Source: Muriicola sp. Z0-33 | GTDB taxonomy: Bacteria > Bacteroidota > Bacteroidia > Flavobacteriales > Flavobacteriaceae | Length of the DNA stretch: 64,000 bases | Assembly: GCF_026126425.1 (NCBI RefSeq) | Contig: NZ_JAFMPW010000002.1 | Span: 434,001-498,000, forward strand | Direction of reading: 5' to 3' | Shown: one piece after another, positions 30,101-39,237 of the stretch | Numbering within the stretch: position 1 is the first letter of the stretch | Layout of the letters: the number at the start of each line of letters is the position of its first letter | Position numbers and translations under genes: made by a program | Notes under the pieces: generated by a model | What the model saw: only the letters and a program-made list of their open reading frames with translations | The model's database searches: none | Told to the model about the DNA's origin: nothing

Positions 30101-33100
30101 CCTCCTTGTACAGGAGAACCGGCCAGAATAAAAATACCATTACCCGAAACTATCGCCTGGGTACCATGCCTGGGAGAATTTAAAGTAGCCATATTTCTCC
30201 AGGATTGTCCTACAGGATCATACTCTTCTGTTACCGTTAACGAAGGTCCTGCCACTTCGGTCTCACCCCCAATGACCACTAATCTGTCATTGTAGTTCAC
30301 CGCAGATGCTCCACCTCTTGGAGTAGGTATGTTCTGCCCTGCTGGCAAAGTACTCCATGTGCCTCCAACAAAATCGTAAACATCCACTTCCGGAATTGTG
30401 GGCCCAAAGGTTGAAGGGAAGTCCGATATTCTTCCACTGGCCAAGTAAAGATTGTCACCAATTACTACTGCGGCAAAGTGATCTCTGGCTCTGGGCGCAT
30501 CGGTAAGCTGTGTCCATACTCCTGTTGCCGGGTCATATACATCGAACCAGGGAACGTATCCGCCATCATGGCCATCGTTATTACCACCAACTATATAAAA
30601 TTTATCGTTATAAAGCGCCAAACCTGCAGAACCTCTTCTTCGCCCGACAGGGATCTGTGGTCCTTGAATCCATTCCTGATTTGCAGGATCAAAAGCCCAG
30701 ATAAACTCGGCCGGTGCCTCGTTAGGGAATGCATTGTCTTTAAACATCCCAATTAACCAAATTAAGCCCTGATATTCTGTCGCCTGAAAGTGATTAAATG
30801 CAAACGGCGCTGAGTTTACGAGAGAAGTCCAACTATCTGATGTATAATCATATATATCAATAGTTTGTGAATTCTCTCTACCTCCCATCAGATAAAATTT
30901 ATCACCGGCCTGTACAAATGAATTTTCATGTCGGGCTGTATAATTTTCATCCTCATCCTTATCTATCCACGTCTGAGAAATTGTCCAGGTGAATACCTGA
31001 CTCGAAGGGGCCGATCCTGGTTTTGTAGCCGTAACTACAACACTATGGATACCATTATTAGCGGGCCCTCCTGTTGTTGCCGAGGGGTCTATGGTACCGG
31101 TAATGGCACCTGTTGATCCGTTTATGCCCACACCAGCAGGCTGCCCGGCGATATAATAACTAATGTTTTCCCCTGGGTCACCACCCGAAGCACTGGCGGT
31201 TATATTTACCGCTTCGTTAACATCATTAATCTGATTTGAAATCCCACTAAGAGTAAGCGTAGGATTACTATTGTTTACAGAGAAAATCTCAATGGCATTA
31301 ATGATTGGATTTTCAGCAGCGTCATGAATAAATGTAATATTAATTTCTCCATCGGAAACTGTTATTGGATACGAAAGCATTCCACCGACCTCATGCCCAA
31401 ATTCTGCAATCAGATCCAGATTGTCTTCTACCACTACCCCTTCAATGTCGATGTCGAATATACGTTCTCCTATCTCACTTGCACCGAAGAAGGCATTACC
31501 AATATAAAGGTTAACCACAAAATCTCCATTTACCACAGGGACCACAAACTCCATTTCCGGATTGTTCGGAACATCGTAGCGTTCCTGAGCAAACAATTGA
31601 TCAAATACCGTTTCATCTATATAGGCCGGTACGGAACTGTGCCTGTTAGCATTTAGTAGTCCTGCGCTGACCACAAAGCCGGTATTTACAGTATATATTC
31701 CTCCATTAACAGCTCCCTGCACATTGTTAAATCTCCAATCTGTGCCATTATCGGTAGCTGTTACCTCTGCACCTCCTGCATTGATCCTAAAGCCTGTTGG
31801 CACTACGATATTCCATTGGAAGTTTACAGTCACCTCATCTGTACTGATGCCATCATTATCATCCACGGTTATCGATACGGCATAAGGGCTGCCTGTTTCT
31901 GCTCCTGCTGCAATGGTTCCTCCAATCTGACCGTTGGTAGGTTCTATGGTGATGCCCGGCGGAAGGTTGGTAGCAACATAATTTAAATTGCCATCTCCCC
32001 CCAATGCCTGTACCACCAGGCTACCGTCTAGTTGCTCTCCAACGTTACTGGTTTGGTCTGCTATTTCAGCAACATAGATCGGCAGATCTGTATTGGATGC
32101 ATTTAAGATTTCAATTCCATTGACAATAGGATTTTCTATAATTCCATGGATAAAGGAAATATCAATTGAGCCATCATTAACGTTAACAATATGACTCATT
32201 ACAGCACCGATCTGATGCCCGTATGTGCCTGATAAATCCAAATCGTTCAATAAAGGATATGTTATGCCCTCTATAGACGCATCAAAAATTCGTTCGCCTG
32301 CTTCAGAAGTTCCTGGCCAGCCGTTTCCAATATAAAGGCGTACCTCATAATTACCTGGTTCGGCTACAGGGAAAGAATAAGACATATTAGGCGTGCCTGC
32401 CGAGATATCCCCTCTTTCACTTTCATAAATTGTTGTAGGCGTGGTAGTAAGGTTTACTTCCGGAGTATAGCCTGTCATAGTGTATCCGAAAGTATTATTA
32501 CTTCCAGGATTGCTCAGGTATTGCGAATTATTCGCGGCAGTATCTTCCTCCCAATTAATACCTCCATCTATCGCATTGATTTGTGGTCCCCCAGCATTTA
32601 CCCTATAAAGGGCGATGGGGTTCTCAGTGACATTAACAGTAAATGTTTGTTCTACAAAATTTGTATCCCCATCTGTAGCCCTTACGGTAACATCTGATGT
32701 AGCCGCTGCGCCCGGATAGGATATGGTAAGGATATTTCCTGCCACACTTAGTCCAACGGACGGGTCAGTACCCGTAGCGCTAAAAGTCAGGTTGCCAATA
32801 CCGTTATCATCGTCAAAAAAGTTACTGAGGTCTATATCCTCATCTGCTTCGTTGATCAATCTGTTGATGTCTGGTAGTGTTTGCGTTATAATGGGGGTCG
32901 CTCCCAATACATTTAAATAATCCCAGGTGCCTTCCAGTTCAACACCTGCAGCAGCAGATGTCCCTATAAACCCTACCATCAGTTCAGAAGATGATTGCTG
33001 AATGGCGGTTAATATACTGCCCTGGGCAGTTATTGTAGAACTCATTGCAGTCCTTGTTCCCCCGTCTATAGCATATTCTAATGTAACCAAGCCGTTTGAA

Positions 33101-35598
33101 GGATCTACTACAAAGTAGAAGACGATATCGGTTGTTGGCCTGTTAGGTACGGGAATGTTTAAGGTTACCGGGGTTTGTGGAACGTCATTAATTTCCTGTA
33201 AAGCAGACAAACCAGAGGTATTTACAACAAACTTTATAAAGTTGCTCTGGGTACCGTCTCCAATAAAGAATCCTAATTCGCCGCCGGAAGCAGGTGCATT
33301 TCCGTACAAGGCAAGCGGACCGTCAAAGTCCTGTAGACGTCCGGACACCGTAAAAATTCCGGTGGTCTGATCTACTTCAACTCCATATTGATATCCTTTT
33401 TCTTGTGTATTTGTTGCCCCATTTGCCGTACCAGATGTCATATGAGAAGTCATGAGCCCCGGGGCTCCACCAAGAACATCATCAGGATTTGGACCCTGCC
33501 CTCGGTCATCTATCCAATCTAGCCAGTTTGGATTAGGATCCCCATTGTTCATCAGGCCTGTTAGCCCAAGCCCAAAAATACCTCCAAAACCTTGTTGATC
33601 ATTAAACAATCCATTCTGGATAGGAAGGCTAAACGCATCAGTGCCAGCAGTCTCTGGATCACCCAATTGCATGGGGTCGTTCTGGTCTAAAATGCCATCA
33701 TTATCATCATCCGTGTCGTTTAAGTCAGATACCAATGGTGCTCCGGCCGACTTGTCAAAATCTGTTGGTTGCGACCCTCCGTTACAGGGGTCTGTATTGT
33801 TATCTTCTTCATCCTGATTGGTATAGCCGTCATTGTCATAGTCAGCATTTGGGTCGTATCCCGGTTGTCCGGGATCTATACAATTCACCAAATCGTCTGG
33901 TTCGAAAACCACTATTTTTCCATTCAGTGTTCCTGCCCAAATAGTTCCTGCAAAAGGATCACTATCTCCATTACAACTTATGCCTAAAGCATTGCCTCCA
34001 ATTCCTGATAAGAAATTTGCCGTAAGTGTTTCCAATCCTCCGGAACCGTCTAGTTCTACCCTTCTTAAAACTCCGGTATTCACCCCTGCAATTAAATCGC
34101 CTTGCATGGCTCCTCCAAAATTTGAAGCGGTGTATTCGTCAATTCCGTTGGTATTAGTTCCCCAGGTAACTATGGGATTATCATCTGGCCCATCAGGATT
34201 ATTAATTCCAGGTCCTCTCCAATCACCTTCCACACCATTCGCGGCGGGTACTACTGTGGCCCAGTTGGCAGGTAGGCCAAGATCCGGATCTGTGGTAGAC
34301 CCTGGTGTAGATCCATCAGGGTCATATACCTGGGATCTCCAAACTCCCCCATTGGTGCCATCGTCAGTATATAAACCTGCTCCATTAGGATTAGCTCTGA
34401 TAGGGTTAGGATGCCCTCCATAAAGACTCCCAAATGTATAGTTTTGTATGTCTGTAGTCACCAATTGCAGGTGATCAAGGTTGTTAATCTGTTCTCCTCC
34501 TGAAGGCGAATTACTACCAGGTTCGGCAGGGTCATATTGGTTAGTTACATTGACGGTGCCTTCATTTACAGGAAACCCGCCCCAACTTCCATTGGCGCCA
34601 TTATCTGTTACATAAACTGCCCCGCTTTCTGTGATTACAAAGTCGTACGCATTTCTGTAACCCGGAGAAAATATTTGAACCGGTCCAGCAGGATCTACAA
34701 TCGCCTGGTTAAGACCGTCATTACCTCCCCATGGATCGTTTACATCTACTCCATCATAACCTGGTGTATCAGGATCAGTTATGCCATTGACGTTGGCCCT
34801 TGTAGGGTCGTCTAGTGTAGGCAGGTCCAATATATAATCTCTTCCATTGCCATCTGTTTGAACGCCCATTGCATTAAGCATGTCCAGGTTTACGGAAAGC
34901 ATCGCTGCAGACAAAGCATATTCACAGGTGTAAACAAAATTTTCTGAAGGTGATCCCCCGTTAGTATGGCCTCCCTGAGCAACAAGAAGATAATTGGTGC
35001 CTCCAATTGTTACCAATTCCAAACCATTTGTAGCGTGGTTTTCTTCAGATCTTGTAAGGCCCCGAACGATATCCACCACATCCCAGGAACTTCCGTTCCA
35101 ACTAAAACGGGTAATAATACCAGAATTTGTATCCAGATCAACATCTCCATTTCCGCCTCCGGAACCAGCACCAATACGGAAATCACTGGAACTCACATAA
35201 AATACAGGATTTGAGGCTGTTCCGCCTACAGTGATTCCTGTAGTTTCCCTACTTGTACAATCTCCCGTACTTCCGCTGCATGGAGTTCCATCATCGTCGT
35301 AGTTGACAATATCTTTAACTCCAGTAAGCGTTTCAATGGCGATTACGTCATAATCATTTAAGCCATTCCGCTGAACGGTAAGAATTTTGATTAATCCCGG
35401 GTATTCTGCCACATAAAGTCTGCCATCCGGCCCATACATTAAAGAAGTAACACCATTGAGTGTTCCATTTCCATTCATGTCCAGTTCGCTCTGTGCAAAG
35501 TTAATCTGCGCATTAAGCTCTGTAGATAATCCGGTAAAACAACTGATTAAAAAGCTTACGGCCAGCAGACGGATGTAAGCGGGGTTAATTATATTCAT
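27169..35598 (-). CDS. Giant 2809-residue surface protein: beta-propeller, Ca-binding repeats, two malectin domains, kelch propeller, five PKD domains, T9SS-like tail
   Basis: Signal peptide with a probable cut after LNA near residue 31; LISC upstream also fits a lipobox, so lipoprotein processing is possible. Order: NHL/sugar-dehydrogenase-like propeller (~30-600); Asp-rich thrombospondin type 3-like Ca-binding region (~584-648); laminin-G-like region; first malectin domain (~995-1165, RVNAGG); Ig-like; second malectin domain (~1268-1443, RINAGG); Ig-like; kelch propeller (~1544-1847); Ig-like and a malectin/CBM-like region; five PKD domains (~2274-2722); C-terminal ~85 residues resembling a T9SS sorting tail. 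Malectin and PKD modules bind carbohydrate or matrix. Position between cpsB and wzc suggests it belongs to the polysaccharide locus and anchors or remodels the matrix. No catalytic motif is certain. Confidence 0.85.
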   Translation of the reverse strand: MNIINPAYIRLLAVSFLISCFTGLSTELNAQINFAQSELDMNGNGTLNGVTSLMYGPDGRLYVAEYPGLIKILTVQRNGLNDYDVIAIETLTGVKDIVNYDDDGTPCSGSTGDCTSRETTGITVGGTASNPVFYVSSSDFRIGAGSGGGNGDVDLDTNSGIITRFSWNGSSWDVVDIVRGLTRSEENHATNGLELVTIGGTNYLLVAQGGHTNGGSPSENFVYTCEYALSAAMLSVNLDMLNAMGVQTDGNGRDYILDLPTLDDPTRANVNGITDPDTPGYDGVDVNDPWGGNDGLNQAIVDPAGPVQIFSPGYRNAYDFVITESGAVYVTDNGANGSWGGFPVNEGTVNVTNQYDPAEPGSNSPSGGEQINNLDHLQLVTTDIQNYTFGSLYGGHPNPIRANPNGAGLYTDDGTNGGVWRSQVYDPDGSTPGSTTDPDLGLPANWATVVPAANGVEGDWRGPGINNPDGPDDNPIVTWGTNTNGIDEYTASNFGGAMQGDLIAGVNTGVLRRVELDGSGGLETLTANFLSGIGGNALGISCNGDSDPFAGTIWAGTLNGKIVVFEPDDLVNCIDPGQPGYDPNADYDNDGYTNQDEEDNNTDPCNGGSQPTDFDKSAGAPLVSDLNDTDDDNDGILDQNDPMQLGDPETAGTDAFSLPIQNGLFNDQQGFGGIFGLGLTGLMNNGDPNPNWLDWIDDRGQGPNPDDVLGGAPGLMTSHMTSGTANGATNTQEKGYQYGVEVDQTTGIFTVSGRLQDFDGPLALYGNAPASGGELGFFIGDGTQSNFIKFVVNTSGLSALQEINDVPQTPVTLNIPVPNRPTTDIVFYFVVDPSNGLVTLEYAIDGGTRTAMSSTITAQGSILTAIQQSSSELMVGFIGTSAAAGVELEGTWDYLNVLGATPIITQTLPDINRLINEADEDIDLSNFFDDDNGIGNLTFSATGTDPSVGLSVAGNILTISYPGAAATSDVTVRATDGDTNFVEQTFTVNVTENPIALYRVNAGGPQINAIDGGINWEEDTAANNSQYLSNPGSNNTFGYTMTGYTPEVNLTTTPTTIYESERGDISAGTPNMSYSFPVAEPGNYEVRLYIGNGWPGTSEAGERIFDASIEGITYPLLNDLDLSGTYGHQIGAVMSHIVNVNDGSIDISFIHGIIENPIVNGIEILNASNTDLPIYVAEIADQTSNVGEQLDGSLVVQALGGDGNLNYVATNLPPGITIEPTNGQIGGTIAAGAETGSPYAVSITVDDNDGISTDEVTVNFQWNIVVPTGFRINAGGAEVTATDNGTDWRFNNVQGAVNGGIYTVNTGFVVSAGLLNANRHSSVPAYIDETVFDQLFAQERYDVPNNPEMEFVVPVVNGDFVVNLYIGNAFFGASEIGERIFDIDIEGVVVEDNLDLIAEFGHEVGGMLSYPITVSDGEINITFIHDAAENPIINAIEIFSVNNSNPTLTLSGISNQINDVNEAVNITASASGGDPGENISYYIAGQPAGVGINGSTGAITGTIDPSATTGGPANNGIHSVVVTATKPGSAPSSQVFTWTISQTWIDKDEDENYTARHENSFVQAGDKFYLMGGRENSQTIDIYDYTSDSWTSLVNSAPFAFNHFQATEYQGLIWLIGMFKDNAFPNEAPAEFIWAFDPANQEWIQGPQIPVGRRRGSAGLALYNDKFYIVGGNNDGHDGGYVPWFDVYDPATGVWTQLTDAPRARDHFAAVVIGDNLYLASGRISDFPSTFGPTIPEVDVYDFVGGTWSTLPAGQNIPTPRGGASAVNYNDRLVVIGGETEVAGPSLTVTEEYDPVGQSWRNMATLNSPRHGTQAIVSGNGIFILAGSPVQGGGNQKNMEYLGEDNPVGVASAASTLQTPAAVQIQDGDTEDIDIAIVDGNVGVFVTSMTLSGPDAADFVIQAGELTNQLLNANSSHTISVQLTGTGADRNAVLTINYGNSSSVDIVLSNNNLPPNVINPGDQFNNEGDIVNLQVEASDASTNLLYAATGLPPNLVIDPNTGLISGTIEDGTGGGFLEDNGLVVIEAESGTVVPDWSLTTAGGATGIIAGADHLSNQNGGTIPYQISITTPGVYRFNWRSFYSGSNPTEENDNWLRFPNTNGVWFFGYKGTPANEAALISELEGAQNNIVFPKGSPRITPGNPPAGTTPVGAGSNGYFKVYKSGGGSETYTWQAFTNDNDPYNIYVRFENAGVYTMEISERSLGHAIDRIALYKVDGQNYSDAQLTAAPESQQSGGNGAAENSPYNVEITVTDDGTPPLDSQVQFVWTIGDGTNEPPVAVAEAIPLSGDAPLNVNFIGSNSTDDVGVVTYLWDFMDGSPTSNEADPMHIFNDPGIYDVELTVTDIGGFTDTDIVTISVNDPVSNEPPVAVIVANPIGGAAPLEVTFSGSNSTDDVGIISYLWDFDDAGATSTSVDAEHTFTAVGDYTVSLTVTDGGGLEDTTTVVISVTDAGTNEPPVALAQATPLSGDAPLEVTFTGSNSTDDVAVVTYLWDFMDGGNTSADADPVYTFTTAGTYDVELTVTDEEGLMDTDIITITVNDPTVNAPPVAVAEATPLSGDAPLEVTFTGSNSTDDVGVVSYLWDFMDGGNTSTDADPMYTFTSDGTYNVSLTVTDEGGLTDTATVTIVVGQSANMPPTAVIEGNPFSGPAPLTVNFIGRNSMDDFGITSFAWDFGDGNSSTDVDPVHTYTTEGEYTVVLTVTDAGGLTSNDTVVIRVDPETGKMMGKILENPAESGVAQVQVINMPTEIRVVFIYLHDSSGRLVASHIAADLDMNGTYIIPIATLRDGLYYIGLEMNEGDPLLLKLLVKN
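27435..28779 (-). repeat. Five tandem PKD-domain repeats (period about 270 bp)
   Basis: Repeat starts (N-E/A/M-P-P) fall at 28779, 28509, 28239, 27969 and 27702, giving periods of 270, 270, 270 and 267 bases. Each has GSNSTDD (GRNSMDD in the last) and the WDF(M/D/G)D signature. The second to fourth share long similar stretches, pointing to recent duplication. Confidence 0.9.
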
Positions 35599-35881
35599 AG
35601 TCCAGATAGTTATTTATAGCAATTCTTTGTTAATACCCTAAAATATAGAGTTTTGCCCCAAAAGCAAATATAATCTATTAACAACTGAGAAGGCAATTAC
35701 CCTACTGCTTTTCGTTTAAATTCGAGGGTTTATCGGTAAAGTACTATTCCCAGTCGTCTAGTTGCATTTTATCGAAAAAACGATGGTATTTTCAGCTAAT
35801 TTGGTAAAAAAATTGACTTATTAACGCATTTTTTCAATCACAGGCAAGTCACAAAATTACAAATAAAATCACCTGAAATTC

Positions 35882-35977
35882 ATGATGACGATCATTTTAA
35901 AAATATTGTTTTGGGTCTCTCTTATACCCCTTTTAATAAACAATGCTTATAGGAATTTCTTTACAGATAGAAAATAG
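35882..35977 (+). CDS. Candidate 31-residue hydrophobic peptide
   Basis: ATG at 35882 to TAG at 35977 gives MMTIILKILF followed by WVSLIPLLINNAYRNFF, a single possible membrane helix with a basic end. The stop is immediately followed by the 35978-36003 terminator stem. It is the only coding-like feature in this gap; there is no homologue I recognise and it may be a chance ORF. Confidence 0.25.
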   Translation: MMTIILKILFWVSLIPLLINNAYRNFFTDRK

Positions 35978-36003
35978 AAAAACCCCTGATTTGAGGGGTT
36001 TTT
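35978..36003. terminator. Intrinsic terminator of the wzc operon (bidirectional form)
   Basis: AAAAACCCCT and AGGGGTTTTT form a perfect 10-bp stem around GATTTG. It lies 31 bases after the wzc stop on the minus strand and can also stop plus-strand transcripts. Confidence 0.88.
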
Positions 36004-36034
36004 ATCTTAAATATTGGTTATCTGGTTAAGCGGA

Positions 36035-38410
36035 CTACAACTTCCACCATTTCTTCTGGGTTTTTCCATACCCATAACCGTATTTACCACCATATCCGAG
36101 ATTGGAGGCTTTAACATCATTCACTACAAACGACAGTCCTTTAATTTTGCCCTCTTCCCTTAATTTTATTGGGTATTGTACTGCTTTTTTGTCGGTTACT
36201 CCGGCTCTGGTTACATAAATTAAGTGATCTGCATAATCACTTATCAGCAAGGTATCAGTTACCACCATCAAAGGAGCAGTATCCACAATAACGTAGTCGT
36301 ACATCTCCGATACTTCTCGCATTAGATGCTTAAGTCTGTCGCTCATGAGCAATTCTGCCGGATTAGGAGGAATCCTCCCGGAATATACTACGTCAATTGT
36401 ATTGTGGTGCACCAGCATTGGGTTCACAATATCCTTTACTTGTAAATTATCATCGTATAAGTACTCCGTAAGGCCTGCATCTTTGTTTCTACTTGGCTTT
36501 GATAATTTATCGATCTGACTCCCCATAAAGAAAGTATACAGCTTTGGATTCCTGATATCCGCGCCAATTAGCAGTACTTTCTTATTTGTGCTTGCCAGGA
36601 TCATGGATAAATTGGTAGACAAAAATGTCTTTCCTTCCCCTGGAACACTGGAAGTAACATAAACAATATTGTTCTTACCGGTTTTCTTCTTGGTTTTAAT
36701 CAGGTAATCCAGATTGGTTCTTAGTATACGTAATGCTTCAGCCAGGACAGATCTATCTTCTTTGATTACCATCTTTTCATCGGTCTTGGACAATTTAGGA
36801 ATCTCCCCTAATACAGGTGTGTTTATTGCTATTTGCTCTAAACTATGCATATTATGAACCTTGTTGTCTAACAGATCATTTGCATAAATCAATGAAAATG
36901 GGACTAACATCCCTAATATTAATGCCGCCAAATAAACAATTCTACTTCTGGGGCTAACCGGAAGATTAGAAGGGTTATAAGCATAATCAATAACTTTAGA
37001 TTTTGGCGCCTGGGAGGCTACGGCGATCTGTGCCTCTTCCCGCTTCTGTAATAAATATAAATACAGCGATTCTGTGGTTTGTTGTCTTCTTGTAATATCT
37101 CTCAGGGCGCGTTCATTTCCTGGAGCAGAATAGATTTTTGAGTTAATAATTGCCTGTTGTCCGCTCAGGGTATTGACTTGCATTCCCAGGTTATTCACAG
37201 TACTGTTTAAACTGGACTGCATTGTGCGTTTTAAGCCACGTAATTCCTGATCTAAGTTTTGAATAATTGGCGACTTTTCGGTTGAACTCTTAAGTAGCCG
37301 CTGCCTTTCCAATACCAGGCGATTATATTGTTGAGTAGTAGTTGCAATAGTGGGGTCGTTCAGCCCAAGGTTACCGGGCAAAACGTCGAAGCCGTCCTGT
37401 TGATCAACGATATCCTGCATAGAAGCCGCAATATTCAACTGTGTCGTATAATTGGCCAATTCTTGTCTGTTGGCTGCACCTACGTTGAGGTTGATATTAG
37501 ATTCTGTCGAAATATCTGTAAGGCCTTTGCTGGTCTTAAGATCTTGTGCAGACTGATCCACACTGGAGAGATTTAATGAAATATCTGCAATCCTATCATT
37601 GATAAACTCTGAAGTCCTGTCAGCGATAATTTTTCTGTCGCTAATAGCATTCTTATTGTAAATATCAATTAAGGTATTAATTATATCCGTGGCTTTCTGG
37701 CGCATCGGATCTTTGAGATAAATGTTAACAATGTTGGAGAATTCCTCGGGATTGGTAACATTAATCTTTTGCTGATATGCCTGAGCCACAGAGGCTATAG
37801 GCCGGATCTCTACTTTAATTTTTTTGTTTTTGTATTTTTCAAAGTTCTCTACGTTCGGAGTAATTATAATTTCACCCACAGGCGTAGGAATATTACGCCC
37901 AAAAGCATATACTTTTATCGGTTGATCTTCTTCGTCACTGTAACCAAATGTAGTGGAGGAAGATAGCGAGACGTAAAAGTCGAGCTTTTGCTTATTCATT
38001 ATGGAATCTGGTGAAATAAAATTGAGCTTGATGGGTGGGTTATTATATATTTCCCTGTCAATGATATTCCCAATAGCCATGATCTTAGTATTAAGCCCTA
38101 ACTGCTTAACAACTTCAATAACGTTAGATCTGGAATTTATGATTTGTATTTCATCTTCTACCTGATTTTTCCCGCCAGAGACTCCCAATTCTTCGAATAA
38201 TGCTAGTCCGGCATCAGAACTCTTTTCATCAAGTATTTGGATTTTAGCCTCGGCAGAGTATTCTGGTGTTGCATAACGCATATATATAAATGCCATTACC
38301 AAAGCCAATATACCTGAAAGTACAAACCATTTCCAATGTTTGGTGTACGAGGTAATTATTTCTTTTAGATCTGATGTATCTGTAGAACTATTCTGGGTAT
38401 GCAAACTCAT
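36035..38410 (-). CDS. wzc: Polysaccharide co-polymerase with BY-type tyrosine kinase (Wzc)
   Basis: 791 residues. N-terminal Wzz chain-length domain anchored by a helix at ~35-52, a long periplasmic helical region, a second helix at ~488-508, then a cytoplasmic BY-kinase with Walker A VPGEGKTF (~588), a Walker A' region near LLIGADIRNP and a Walker B-like VIVDTAPLM. The tail GYGGKYGYGYGK is the autophosphorylated Tyr cluster. It controls polymer length together with the phosphatase at 26328. It follows wza by 24 bases. Confidence 0.96.
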   Translation of the reverse strand: MSLHTQNSSTDTSDLKEIITSYTKHWKWFVLSGILALVMAFIYMRYATPEYSAEAKIQILDEKSSDAGLALFEELGVSGGKNQVEDEIQIINSRSNVIEVVKQLGLNTKIMAIGNIIDREIYNNPPIKLNFISPDSIMNKQKLDFYVSLSSSTTFGYSDEEDQPIKVYAFGRNIPTPVGEIIITPNVENFEKYKNKKIKVEIRPIASVAQAYQQKINVTNPEEFSNIVNIYLKDPMRQKATDIINTLIDIYNKNAISDRKIIADRTSEFINDRIADISLNLSSVDQSAQDLKTSKGLTDISTESNINLNVGAANRQELANYTTQLNIAASMQDIVDQQDGFDVLPGNLGLNDPTIATTTQQYNRLVLERQRLLKSSTEKSPIIQNLDQELRGLKRTMQSSLNSTVNNLGMQVNTLSGQQAIINSKIYSAPGNERALRDITRRQQTTESLYLYLLQKREEAQIAVASQAPKSKVIDYAYNPSNLPVSPRSRIVYLAALILGMLVPFSLIYANDLLDNKVHNMHSLEQIAINTPVLGEIPKLSKTDEKMVIKEDRSVLAEALRILRTNLDYLIKTKKKTGKNNIVYVTSSVPGEGKTFLSTNLSMILASTNKKVLLIGADIRNPKLYTFFMGSQIDKLSKPSRNKDAGLTEYLYDDNLQVKDIVNPMLVHHNTIDVVYSGRIPPNPAELLMSDRLKHLMREVSEMYDYVIVDTAPLMVVTDTLLISDYADHLIYVTRAGVTDKKAVQYPIKLREEGKIKGLSFVVNDVKASNLGYGGKYGYGYGKTQKKWWKL

Positions 38411-38434
38411 GGTATAACTCTTGTTAAGACGGGC

Positions 38435-39211
38435 TTAATTTCTAGTAATTAAAATTACTGTTGAGGTAATCAGGATTGAAGCAATAGAAATAGCTATAGT
38501 TGCTCTATTATCAAGCGATGATGAGGTAATGGCAGATTGGTTGGGCTCTACGTACACTACATCATTTTGCGTCAGATAATATACTGGAGAACTCAATGCT
38601 TCTTTTCTGGTGAGGTCTAATCGGGTGTACACTTTGGTACCGTCAAAATCCCTGATGACCATAATATTTTCACGCTGACCTTTTATGGTTAAATCCCCTG
38701 CAAGTCCTAGGGCTTCTAAAACTGTGATTTTTTCACCTACCACAGGATACGTCCCAGGTCTTTTTACTTCACCCAAAACGGTAATACTAAAATTCCTGAG
38801 CCGGATATTAATAATCGGGTCCTTAAGATATTCTGAAAGACGTTCACGCAGCATTACCCTGGTCTCTTCTGGTGAAAGTCCGGCAATTTTTACCTTCCCC
38901 ACTACCGGAAAGTCAATTTCACCTTGTTCATCAACAAGATAATCTACCTGCTCTGCTCTTATGCCTCCTTCTGATGCTCCTCTGAACAAATTAAAAGGGG
39001 CACTGGCCTCGTTATCCAGCGTAGAAATATAAATACTGACCAGATCATCTACCTTAAATTTTGGGGTGAACTTATGCTTGTCTACCAAAGTTTCATAACT
39101 ACTGGCATTCTGAAAATAGACCACCTCTTTTTTACTGGCGCAGGATGTTAAAAAAATAGATGTTACTACGACAACGCTAAGTAAACGCATAAGGTCCTTG
39201 AAATTTGGCAT
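38435..39211 (-). CDS. Outer-membrane polysaccharide export lipoprotein (Wza-like)
   Basis: 258 residues with lipobox LTSC near residue 24. Poly_export domain (DLVSIYISTLDNEA; DEQGEIDFPVVGKVKIAGLS) followed by an SLBB domain (ITVLGEVKRPGTYPV). The C-terminal hydrophobic helix (~236-255) is shorter than the amphipathic helix of E. coli Wza, as seen in many Bacteroidota homologues. It forms the outer-membrane exit channel for the polymer. Between the dehydratase and wzc in one operon. Confidence 0.93.
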   Translation of the reverse strand: MPNFKDLMRLLSVVVVTSIFLTSCASKKEVVYFQNASSYETLVDKHKFTPKFKVDDLVSIYISTLDNEASAPFNLFRGASEGGIRAEQVDYLVDEQGEIDFPVVGKVKIAGLSPEETRVMLRERLSEYLKDPIINIRLRNFSITVLGEVKRPGTYPVVGEKITVLEALGLAGDLTIKGQRENIMVIRDFDGTKVYTRLDLTRKEALSSPVYYLTQNDVVYVEPNQSAITSSSLDNRATIAISIASILITSTVILITRN

Positions 39212-39237
39212 ATGATGATCTTTTTTGATTTCTTAAA

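Larger units (their letters stand above)
35599..36034. other. Region upstream of the giant gene and downstream of wzc
   Basis: It holds the giant gene's promoter, two ATCG elements (TTTATCGGTAAA near 35729-35740 and TTTTATCGAAAA near 35767-35778), a 31-residue ORF and the wzc terminator. No larger gene is present. Confidence 0.4.

Noticed and set aside
33980-34423. 147-residue ORF opposite the giant gene
   Set aside because: It is the mirror of repetitive Pro/Gly/Asp-rich coding sequence on the other strand and is a shadow ORF.
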